NCBI GenBank assembly: GCA_004296815.1
Contig: SCVT01000666.1
Span: forward strand, 1 to 5,032
Direction of reading: 5' to 3'
From: Reyranella sp.
GTDB taxonomy: Bacteria > Pseudomonadota > Alphaproteobacteria > Reyranellales > Reyranellaceae
DNA: 5,032 nucleotides
Position numbers and translations under genes: made by a program. The notes beneath the pieces were generated by a model. It saw only the letters and a list, made by a program, of their open reading frames with translations, did no database searches and was not told where the DNA came from. Position 1 is the first letter of the stretch, and every line of letters starts with the position of its first letter. Of this stretch, positions 1-5,032 are shown in pieces.

Positions 1-761
1 CGGCACAGCGCGCCCAGCGCGTCGGCGCGGTCGCTGTCGGCATTCACGACCGCAGTCCCGCCCGAAGGGAGCAAGGTCTCGAAGAGCCGCGCCTTGGCCG
101 CGAAGTAGGCGTCCATGGAGACGTGATAGTCGAGATGCTCGTGCGTCAGGTTCGTGAAAGCCGCCGCCGAGAGCTTCAGCCCGTCGAGCCGATGCTGGTC
201 GATGCCATGGCTCGACGCTTCGATGGCGAGATGCGTCACGCCCTCGCGCGCCAGGGCCGCAAGATCCTCGTGAAGCTGCACCGGGTCGGGCGTCGTGAGG
301 CCGCCGTCGCGGACCAGACCGGGCGAGACGATGCCGAGCGTGCCGACGCTCGCCGCGTTGATCCCCATCGTCTGCCAGATGTGACGCACGAAGTGCACGG
401 TCGACGACTTGCCGTTGGTGCCGGTCACTGCCGCAATGGTGGCTGGCTGCAGGCCGGCGAAGGCCGAGGCCATCAGCGCCACGCGCCGGCGCGGATTGTC
501 GTCGCGCACGACCACGATACCGGGCTCGAGCGGCGGCAAGGTCGCGTCGGGCGCGGCCAGGATGGCGACGGCGCCGCGCTTCACCGCGTCGGCCACGAAG
601 GCCGCGCCGTCCTGGCGCGAGCCTGAAAGAGCGGCGAAGAGGTAGCCCGGCTTGACCTTGCGCGAGTCGAGCGTGAGGCCGACAAGAACGGGATCGCGCG
701 GCGGCGCGGAAGGGGTCGGGGTTGCGTCGGCGCTCCGGCGCATGAGTTCACTCAGACGCAA
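1..761 (-). CDS. murE: MurE, UDP-N-acetylmuramoyl-tripeptide synthetase (5' part, runs off the left edge)
   Basis: Cytoplasmic ATP-dependent ligase that adds the third stem-peptide residue (usually meso-diaminopimelate in Gram-negatives) to UDP-MurNAc-L-Ala-D-Glu. The window holds 253 codons, about half the protein. Visible signatures, numbered from the TTG start: LTLDSRKVKPG (29-39, N-terminal Mur domain), the ATP-binding P-loop TGTNGKSS (113-120, Lys118), TTPDP (156-160, substrate binding), EASSHGIDQHRL (181-192), HEHLDYH (207-213) and AAKARLF (221-227). Lys223 matches the lysine that is carbamylated in E. coli MurE. I chose TTG at 761 over ATG at 743 because a GGAG lies 9 nt upstream and the extra residues (M)RLSELM resemble the usual MurE N-terminus. 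ATG at 743 has only a weak GAG ahead of it. The start overlaps the end of ftsI by 14 nt. The C-terminal motif that fixes the amino-acid specificity is outside the window, so the DAP assignment is inferred. Confidence 0.95.
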   Translation of the reverse strand, partial: MRLSELMRRSADATPTPSAPPRDPVLVGLTLDSRKVKPGYLFAALSGSRQDGAAFVADAVKRGAVAILAAPDATLPPLEPGIVVVRDDNPRRRVALMASAFAGLQPATIAAVTGTNGKSSTVHFVRHIWQTMGINAASVGTLGIVSPGLVRDGGLTTPDPVQLHEDLAALAREGVTHLAIEASSHGIDQHRLDGLKLSAAAFTNLTHEHLDYHVSMDAYFAAKARLFETLLPSGGTAVVNADSDRADALGALC

Positions 762-2610
762 CGCGGCGCACTCCGGAACCGGGCGCGGCTGCCGTCTGGC
801 CCGGGCCCGGCCGGACGGGCACGGCCTTGCGATGATCGCCCGGCACGCGTCGGACCGCGGCCGGCGCAGCTTGGGCCGGCACGGCCACGGGGATCGGGGT
901 CGAAGCGATCTCGATCGGCGGCAGGCCTTCCTTCAGGTCGCTGGGCAGGATGCCGTAGAGCGACACGATCTGCTCGATGATGACCTTGACCGAGGGCGCG
1001 GCAACCCAGCCCGCGGTCGCGTAGCCGCCCGTCTCGGGAAGCCCCTTGGGCTCGTCGAGCGACACGAGGATGACGAACTTGGGATCGTTCATCGGGAAGG
1101 CACCAACGAACGAGCTGATTAGGGCTTTTTGGCGGTAGCCGCCGCGACCCGGCTTCTCGGCGGTGCCGGTCTTGCCACCGACCTCGTAGCCCTTCACGTC
1201 GGCGTTCTTGCCGGTGCCCTCGACGGCATTGAGCCGCAGGAGCTGGCGCATGTTCACCGACGTCTTGGTCTGGACGACGCGCCGGCCGTTGCTGCTCGCC
1301 GCCGTACGCTTGACCAGCGACGGCGGATAGAGAATGCCGCCGTTGACCATCGCCGCCGAACCCGTGACCAGGTGCAGCGGCGTCACCGAGATGCCGTGAC
1401 CGAAGGCGATGGTCATGGTGTTGATCTTCATCCAGTGTCGCGGGTAGAGCGGCGCGGCGACTTCCGGCAGCTGGGTCTGCAGAGGCTTCAGGAAGCCGAT
1501 CTTGTCGAAGAAGGCGCGCTGGCCCTCGGGACCCATCACCTCGACCGCCATCTTCGCCGACGCGATGTTGGACGAATACTTGAAGGTCTCGGCGACGTTC
1601 AGCGGGCGGCGCTGCGCATGGTCGTCGTTGATCGTGAAGCGGTCGATCTTGATCGGCGAGCTGGCATCGAACACGCTCGTCAGCCCGACCTTGCCGCTGT
1701 CGAGCGCCATCGCCGTGTTGAAGATCTTGAACGTCGAGCCTTGCTCGTAGACGCCGAGCGTCGCGCGGTTGAACAGCGCCTCGTTGGTCAAGGTCTTGGT
1801 ACTGTTCGGGTTGAATGTCGGCAGCGAGGCCATGGCGAGGATCTCGCCGTTGGTCGCATCCATGACGATCGCAGTGCCGCCGATAGCAGAGAACTTCTGG
1901 GTCGCGCGCGCGAGCTCGCGTTCGACCATGCGCTGGAGCCGAAGGTCGATCGAGAGCTGCAAGGTCTCGCCGCTCTGGAGCTGCTGGTCGAAGTAGCGCT
2001 CGACGCCGGCGAGGCCCGCATTGTCGACGCTGGCATAGCCCATGATATGGGCGGCGGCGGTGCCCTGCGGGTAGATGCGCCTCTCCTCGGCCTGGAACTC
2101 GAGGCCAGGAATGCCGAGACGATTGACGCGGTCGTGCTCGCGCGGGCTGAGGCCGCGCTTGATCCAGACGAAGGTGCGATCGCCCTCGAACTTCTCACGG
2201 ACGTCGTCGTACTTGAGGTCGGGCAGCGCCGACACGATCTTGCGGGCAGCCTCCTGCGGGTCGATCAGCAGGTGCGGATTGACGAAGGCCGACATGACCG
2301 GCACCGACGTCGCGAGCACCGCGCCGTGGCGGTCGACGATGTCGGCGCGCTCGGACTGGATCGAGCCGCCGCGGGCGGCGACGCGCTGCGTCGGCTCCGC
2401 GCCATCGCGCAGCAGCGACACGTAGCCCATGCGCAGGCCGACAGCTGCAAACGCGATCGCGAAGATCGCCGAGGCGACCACGAGACGCTGACGGGCGGTC
2501 TCCTGAACGTCGCCCTTGAGGCGATCCTGAGCCGATCCGTAACGCGCGCCGGCCGCCGCGTTTTCCGCGGCGGCCGGGTCGGGCGAGGCAGACCTGCGCC
2601 ACAGTCTCAC
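748..2610 (-). CDS. ftsI: FtsI / PBP3, septal peptidoglycan D,D-transpeptidase
   Basis: Class B penicillin-binding protein that cross-links peptidoglycan at the division septum, working in the inner membrane with FtsW, FtsQLB and FtsN. It has 620 residues: a cytoplasmic N-terminus of about 42, one membrane segment near 43-66, a PBP dimerisation region starting around ERADIVDRHG (87-96), and a transpeptidase domain from about 245 to 548. All three active-site motifs are intact: STFK (292-295, nucleophile Ser292), SSN (346-348) and KTGT (480-483). The start is GTG, with AAGGGGG 6 nt upstream, overlapping the ftsL stop as GTGA. The single-TM class B layout and its place between ftsL and murE identify it as FtsI rather than the elongation enzyme MrdA. 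Residues 561-620 form an Ala/Pro/Arg-rich tail after the catalytic domain, probably disordered. Confidence 0.97.
   Translation of the reverse strand: MRLWRRSASPDPAAAENAAAGARYGSAQDRLKGDVQETARQRLVVASAIFAIAFAAVGLRMGYVSLLRDGAEPTQRVAARGGSIQSERADIVDRHGAVLATSVPVMSAFVNPHLLIDPQEAARKIVSALPDLKYDDVREKFEGDRTFVWIKRGLSPREHDRVNRLGIPGLEFQAEERRIYPQGTAAAHIMGYASVDNAGLAGVERYFDQQLQSGETLQLSIDLRLQRMVERELARATQKFSAIGGTAIVMDATNGEILAMASLPTFNPNSTKTLTNEALFNRATLGVYEQGSTFKIFNTAMALDSGKVGLTSVFDASSPIKIDRFTINDDHAQRRPLNVAETFKYSSNIASAKMAVEVMGPEGQRAFFDKIGFLKPLQTQLPEVAAPLYPRHWMKINTMTIAFGHGISVTPLHLVTGSAAMVNGGILYPPSLVKRTAASSNGRRVVQTKTSVNMRQLLRLNAVEGTGKNADVKGYEVGGKTGTAEKPGRGGYRQKALISSFVGAFPMNDPKFVILVSLDEPKGLPETGGYATAGWVAAPSVKVIIEQIVSLYGILPSDLKEGLPPIEIASTPIPVAVPAQAAPAAVRRVPGDHRKAVPVRPGPGQTAAAPGSGVRRVASE
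771..774 (-). promoter_or_regulatory. Ribosome binding site of murE supporting the TTG start
   Basis: Read on the minus strand this is GGAG, 9 nt ahead of the TTG at 759-761 and inside the ftsI coding region. The same GGAG would be 27 nt ahead of the ATG at 741-743, too far to serve it, so it helps decide the murE start. Confidence 0.5.
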
Positions 2611-3158
2611 CGACGTCCCCCTTCATTTCTCGAGAGGATTTCGTCGATGGAGACTGCGGCGCTCTGGCCGTCGCCAACCGGACCCGATGTTGCCGGCTCT
2701 TTTATTTCGGCCGGTCGAGGGGGCGTCGTGGGTCCGGATGTACGCTTGGAAAGGGGTGCGGAGGCCGGCGAGGGGCTGCCGGCCTCCGCTGCGACGCGGG
2801 CACCACCGGGCAAAGTCGACGAGGGGACGTCGTTGCCCGTACGTGGGGGGGAAGGGAGTGGTGCTTCGCGCCGCGGGGGGACAGATTCGGGTTTGAGCTG
2901 GTCGAGTCGGACGACCTGCTTGATCGAGGCCGACTCGAGCTTGAGATGCTTGATCGCGAGCGCCTCGATGCGCTCGGATTCGTTGAGATGAGCCCATTCG
3001 ACCCGCAGGATATGCGTGGCCTGCTGGCTCTCGATGATCTTCTGGTTGGTGCGGTCGATCCGCTCCTCGAGGTCCTGCACCCGGTACTTCACGGTGAACA
3101 GGCCCACGGCCGTGGCGACGGCGGCGACCGACCAGAACAGGAGTCCGCGATGGATCAT
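2607..3158 (-). CDS. ftsL: FtsL, bitopic divisome protein with a long C-terminal tail
   Basis: Small division protein that, in the FtsQ-FtsB-FtsL complex, recruits and activates the FtsW-FtsI septal synthase. The 183 residues show a short cytoplasmic start, one membrane segment (about 5-23), then a charged periplasmic helix (about 25-88) with heptad-like hydrophobic spacing suited to a coiled coil. [18 protein letters not shown] (51-68) resembles the conserved segment of alphaproteobacterial FtsL. From about residue 89 to 165 the chain is rich in Pro, Ser, Ala and Gly, followed by a short possible helix ([10 protein letters not shown], 170-179). Many FtsL proteins are about 100-130 residues, so the tail is long. 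Identity rests on topology, this motif and its place between rsmH and ftsI. It starts at ATG, overlaps the rsmH stop as ATGA, has GGGAGG 6 nt upstream, and ends in a GTGA overlap with ftsI. Confidence 0.92.
   Translation of the reverse strand: MIHRGLLFWSVAAVATAVGLFTVKYRVQDLEERIDRTNQKIIESQQATHILRVEWAHLNESERIEALAIKHLKLESASIKQVVRLDQLKPESVPPRREAPLPSPPRTGNDVPSSTLPGGARVAAEAGSPSPASAPLSKRTSGPTTPPRPAEIKEPATSGPVGDGQSAAVSIDEILSRNEGGRR
2617..2623 (-). promoter_or_regulatory. Ribosome binding site of ftsI
   Basis: Minus-strand AAGGGGG lies 6 nt before the GTG start at 2608-2610 and within the last codons of ftsL. It supports the rare start codon and the GTGA overlap as the true junction. Confidence 0.6.
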
Positions 3159-4105
3159 GCGCGGCCTCCCGAAACGGCGAGCTTCTCGGCGACCCGCAGC
3201 CGCGCCGAACGGGCGCGCGGGTTGGCGGCGATCTCGGCGTCGGACGGGGCGATCGGCTTGCGCGTCAGGTCGCGCAGCGTCGCCACCCGCTCCTCGCCGG
3301 CCGGCGGAGCATGGCGCGACGGCCCCGGCGTGCGGCCGGCGCGCGCGCGTACGAACTCCTTCACAGCACGATCTTCCAGCGAATGGAACGACACCACGGC
3401 CAAGCGGCCGCCCGGCGCCAGGACCTGCTCGGCGGCGGCGAGGCCGCGCTCGAGCTCGCCCAGCTCGTCATTCACCGCGATGCGCAGCGCCTGGAAAGTG
3501 CGCGTCGCCGGATCGCTTTCATCCTTGGCCGACGGACCGACGGCACGGCGGACGATCTCGGCCAGCTCGCCGGTCGTCTCGATGCGCTTGGCGCGGCGTG
3601 TCTCGACGATGGCGCGCGCGACACGGCGGCTGCGCCGCTCCTCGCCGTAGCGCCAGATGATGTCGGCGAGCTCGGTCTCCTCACCCTCGTTCACGAGATC
3701 GGAGGCTGACGCGCCGCTCTTCTCCATGCGCATGTCGAGCGGGCCGGAGGCGCGGAACGAGAAGCCGCGATCGGCCTGGTCGAACTGCATCGACGAGACG
3801 CCGAGATCGAGCGCCACGCCGTCGACATCCTCGACACCTTCGGCCGACAACAGCTCAGCCATGTCGCCGAAGCGGCCCTCGATCAAGCGGAGCCGCGGCG
3901 TGTAGCGCTCGGCCAGCACCTTGCCGGCCGCGATGGCATCGGGATCGCGATCGATCGCGAACACCCGGCAATCGGCGCGTTCGAGCATCGCCGTCGTGTA
4001 GCCGCCGGCACCGAACGTTCCGTCGAGGTAGCGGCCGCCGTCGCGCGGCCGCAGCGCATCGACGACCTCGCGGGCCATCACGGGGACATGGCGGGGCGCG
4101 CTCAT
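3155..4105 (-). CDS. rsmH: RsmH (MraW), 16S rRNA m4C1402 N4-methyltransferase
   Basis: S-adenosylmethionine-dependent enzyme that methylates N4 of C1402 in the decoding centre of 16S rRNA; it acts in the cytoplasm on the small subunit. At 316 residues it has the usual family length (about 310-320). Signatures in order: HVPVM (6-10), the SAM-binding loop [10 protein letters not shown] (28-37), the acidic strand end AIDRDPDAI (50-58), [19 protein letters not shown] (99-117), PLDMRM (122-127), [14 protein letters not shown] (202-215) and [11 protein letters not shown] (239-249). The helical insert between them (about 130-200) is normal for RsmH. The ATG start overlaps the mraZ stop as ATGA and has GGAGG 6 nt upstream. 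Its place directly after mraZ is the standard dcw order. Nothing looks truncated or altered. Confidence 0.98.
   Translation of the reverse strand: MSAPRHVPVMAREVVDALRPRDGGRYLDGTFGAGGYTTAMLERADCRVFAIDRDPDAIAAGKVLAERYTPRLRLIEGRFGDMAELLSAEGVEDVDGVALDLGVSSMQFDQADRGFSFRASGPLDMRMEKSGASASDLVNEGEETELADIIWRYGEERRSRRVARAIVETRRAKRIETTGELAEIVRRAVGPSAKDESDPATRTFQALRIAVNDELGELERGLAAAEQVLAPGGRLAVVSFHSLEDRAVKEFVRARAGRTPGPSRHAPPAGEERVATLRDLTRKPIAPSDAEIAANPRARSARLRVAEKLAVSGGRA
3165..3170 (-). promoter_or_regulatory. Ribosome binding site of ftsL
   Basis: Minus-strand GGGAGG, a strong Shine-Dalgarno sequence 6 nt before the ATG at 3156-3158 and inside the end of rsmH. It confirms the ATGA-overlap start. Confidence 0.65.
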
Positions 4106-4581
4106 GCCTCGCCTCCGCTCAGGTTGCGCACGAAAGCCGCCATCTTGTCGCGCTCGGCGGCGCGGCGCGCCTGCCAGCGGGCGGGGTTCCAGAGCTGGAA
4201 TTTCTCGACCTTGCCGATCAGCATCACGCCGTCGGACGCGTCGAGCGCCTCGACGAACTCGGCCGGCATGGAGAAGCGGCCGTCCGGCTCCATCGCGATC
4301 GTGCGCGCGCCGGCCGACAGGTAGCCCGCCGGATCGAACGCCTCGTCGTCGAGCGCGACCTTCAGCGAGCCCTTGGGACCGAGCGCCTCGGCGCGCAGGC
4401 GCTCCAGCATCGCATCGAAGCCCAGGCGGGAGTTGCCGTTAACGACGCCGGAAACATTGGGAGAGTGATAGAGGACGAAGGCGCCGCGATCGTCCGCAGG
4501 CAGCTCATCTCGGAAAGCCGCGGGCAGCAGTGCCCGGCCTTTCTTGTCCAGCTTGATCAGGATTTCGGACCGGAATGCCAC
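4102..4581 (-). CDS. mraZ: MraZ, transcriptional regulator of the dcw cluster
   Basis: DNA-binding protein of the SpoVT/AbrB-like double-wing family that, in E. coli, represses its own operon by binding direct repeats upstream of mraZ. With the GTG start it has 159 residues, near the usual 140-155. Two related half-domains are visible: [25 protein letters not shown] (3-26), which holds the DxxxR motif D12-R16, and [18 protein letters not shown] (96-113), where the matching motif reads ExxxR (E98-R102). FQLWNPARW (128-136) is also family-typical. The frame stays open upstream to a TTG at 4626, but those 15 residues do not resemble MraZ. The GTG at 4579-4581 places the family N-terminus at residue 1 and has GGGGGAG 7 nt ahead. 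It is the first protein gene of the operon, and a probable operator lies 60-95 bp upstream. Confidence 0.95.
   Translation of the reverse strand: MAFRSEILIKLDKKGRALLPAAFRDELPADDRGAFVLYHSPNVSGVVNGNSRLGFDAMLERLRAEALGPKGSLKVALDDEAFDPAGYLSAGARTIAMEPDGRFSMPAEFVEALDASDGVMLIGKVEKFQLWNPARWQARRAAERDKMAAFVRNLSGGEA
4112..4116 (-). promoter_or_regulatory. Ribosome binding site of rsmH
   Basis: Minus-strand GGAGG, 6 nt before the ATG at 4103-4105 and within the last codons of mraZ. It fits translation coupled to the end of mraZ. Confidence 0.65.
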
Positions 4582-4588
4582 GGCCCCG

Positions 4589-4595
4589 CTCCCCC
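4589..4595 (-). promoter_or_regulatory. Ribosome binding site deciding the mraZ GTG start
   Basis: Minus-strand GGGGGAG, 7 nt before the GTG at 4579-4581. Together with MraZ homology it favours this start over the in-frame TTG further upstream at 4624-4626. Confidence 0.6.
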
Positions 4596-4640
4596 TGCAT
4601 CCCGCCGTTGGTGCCCCACGCCCCAACGTTGCCTGTTACA

Positions 4641-4704
4641 CGGGATACAATGGGATACCATGGGAAATCCCGGGATGCAATTAGCAAACGAGGGAATCCA
4701 CAAG
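4641..4704 (+). promoter_or_regulatory. Probable MraZ operator: GGGA repeats phased every 10 bp
   Basis: Four consecutive 10-bp units begin at 4641, 4651, 4661 and 4671: CGGGATACAA, TGGGATACCA, TGGGAAATCC, CGGGATGCAA. The next unit (4681) is degenerate, but 4691 again reads AGGGAATCCA in the same phase, so GGGA occupies the same slot in five of six units. E. coli MraZ is known to bind TGGGN direct repeats separated by 5 nt, which is the same spacing and core. Here the GGGA strand is opposite to the mraZ coding strand. Site and spacing are seen directly; binding by this MraZ is inferred. Confidence 0.72.
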
Positions 4705-4730
4705 GAATCTGAAGGCCTTAGACACAACAT

Positions 4731-4760
4731 CTATTGTGCGCCTGCACCATGCAAACGCAA
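4731..4760 (-). promoter_or_regulatory. Weak candidate promoter for mraZ
   Basis: On the minus strand TTGCGT (4755-4760) and CAATAG (4731-4736) are separated by 18 nt and would start transcription near 4724, upstream of the GGGA array. Both hexamers are poor matches to consensus and alphaproteobacterial promoters are hard to call by eye, so other positions in the gap are possible. Confidence 0.2.
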
Positions 4761-4807
4761 GCTATTGTAGTGTCGATTCACAATGCGGAATCCCGAAGGC
4801 AACAGAG

Positions 4808-5032
4808 GGTCAGACGGCCTGTAAGCCGGGTTCTGTCCTCGCCCGAAGGCGATGGATGGCCATTCCTCTGGGACGCCCGTTACCGAACGCCTCGCGCGAC
4901 CGACCCGGGCGGCGACGCGGAAACACCGCTGCCGGTTGCCCGGCGTGCCGCCCCTATTTGGTCTTGCTCCCGGTGGGGTTTGCCGTGCCGCTTCCGTTGC
5001 CGGTCGCGCGGTGGGCTCTTACCCCACCGTTT
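4808..5032 (-). ncRNA. rnpB: RNase P RNA, bacterial type A (3' part, runs off the right edge)
   Basis: Catalytic RNA of ribonuclease P, which removes the 5' leader of tRNA precursors. The minus strand matches the second half of E. coli RNase P RNA. It shows GGTAAGAG (P11/P12 region), GGAGCAAGACCAAATAGGGG (4951-4970), CCCGGGTCGG (4902-4911, holding the GGU that pairs with tRNA CCA), AGAGGAATGG, and the 3' signature ACAGAACCCGGCTTACA (4820-4836). A C(UUCG)G-capped hairpin of GCC/GGC arms just before this signature is probably P19, which E. coli lacks. About 225 nt of an expected 350-450 are present; the 5' half lies beyond the window. The exact 3' end is estimated from the closing P1 strand (GGCCGTCTGACC) and may be off by several bases. 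It is transcribed in the same direction as mraZ. Confidence 0.94.

Larger units (their letters stand above)
4582..4807. other. Intergenic region between rnpB and mraZ
   Basis: This 226-bp gap is the only non-coding stretch of any size here and is richer in A and T than the genes around it, at least from about 4631 to 4790. It must contain the end of the rnpB transcription unit and probably the mraZ promoter. It holds the phased GGGA array, four GANTC motifs and the mraZ ribosome binding site. The heptamer CTATTGT occurs twice, at 4731-4737 and 4762-4768. I see no clear GC hairpin followed by a T run after rnpB, and no convincing small gene. Confidence 0.8.

Noticed and set aside
489..500. DNPR in MurE, resembling the meso-DAP specificity motif.
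   Set aside because: It is at residues 88-91 in the N-terminal domain; the specificity motif lies in the C-terminal domain, outside the window, so this match says nothing about the substrate.
123..1122. Plus-strand open frames opposite murE and the end of ftsI.
   Set aside because: Arg/Ala-rich translations without motifs, lying opposite clearly recognised MurE and FtsI sequence.
2840..2882. Runs of seven and six G in ftsL that could signal a sequencing error or programmed frameshift.
   Set aside because: The ftsL frame stays open across both and ends in a GTGA overlap with ftsI with a proper ribosome site, so no frameshift is needed.
1129..2991. A 620-codon open frame on the plus strand, antisense to ftsI and part of ftsL.
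   Set aside because: ftsI on the other strand has all PBP motifs. The plus-strand product is Arg/Asp/His/Leu-rich with no recognisable domain, as expected for a shadow frame at high GC. Its length equal to FtsI is a coincidence.
2946..3709. Three plus-strand open frames opposite rsmH and ftsL.
   Set aside because: They lie opposite conserved RsmH motifs and have low-complexity Arg/Ser/Pro composition; no plus-strand operon context.
4661..4675. Short inverted repeats (GGGAAATCCC, TCCCGGGA) as a possible terminator for rnpB.
   Set aside because: Arms are only 4 bp, no T run follows on the minus strand, and the sequence is better explained as part of the phased GGGA array.
4465..4770. Plus-strand 101-codon frame covering the start of mraZ and the intergenic region.
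   Set aside because: It runs through the mraZ coding start and the repeat array, has no convincing ribosome site and no recognisable product.
4859..4868. AGAGGAAT in RNase P RNA where E. coli has AGATGAAT.
   Set aside because: A single-base difference in an otherwise canonical region; I could not compare with alphaproteobacterial RNAs, and it may be normal for the group.

Overview
This window is the first part of a division and cell wall (dcw) cluster from a high-GC bacterium, with every gene on the minus strand. Reading leftwards from the right edge, the order is rnpB (3' part only) - mraZ - rsmH - ftsL - ftsI - murE (5' part only, cut by the left edge). The strong GC bias, the alphaproteobacterial look of the FtsL, FtsI and MraZ proteins, and rnpB lying just upstream of mraZ together suggest an alphaproteobacterium, perhaps Rhodospirillales-like. 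That placement is an inference from protein and gene-order resemblance; no search was run.

Region by region: 4808-5032 is the 3' part of RNase P RNA. 4582-4807 is a relatively AT-rich intergenic stretch. It carries a phased array of GGGA units every 10 bp (probable MraZ operator) and four GANTC motifs (possible CcrM methylation sites). 4102-4581 is mraZ, 3155-4105 rsmH, 2607-3158 ftsL, 748-2610 ftsI, and 1-761 the N-terminal 253 codons of murE.

The five protein genes form one tightly packed unit. mraZ/rsmH and rsmH/ftsL overlap by ATGA, ftsL/ftsI by GTGA, and murE probably starts at a TTG inside the end of ftsI. A Shine-Dalgarno sequence precedes each start, so translational coupling is likely.

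The products act together. MraZ is the transcriptional regulator of the cluster, RsmH methylates 16S rRNA, FtsL is a divisome scaffold, FtsI (PBP3) cross-links septal peptidoglycan, and MurE adds the third residue of the peptidoglycan stem peptide.

I found no mobile element, CRISPR array, tRNA or undescribed system. This is a conserved housekeeping locus, and the points worth a second look are regulatory (the mraZ upstream region), start-site choices, and a long low-complexity tail on FtsL.
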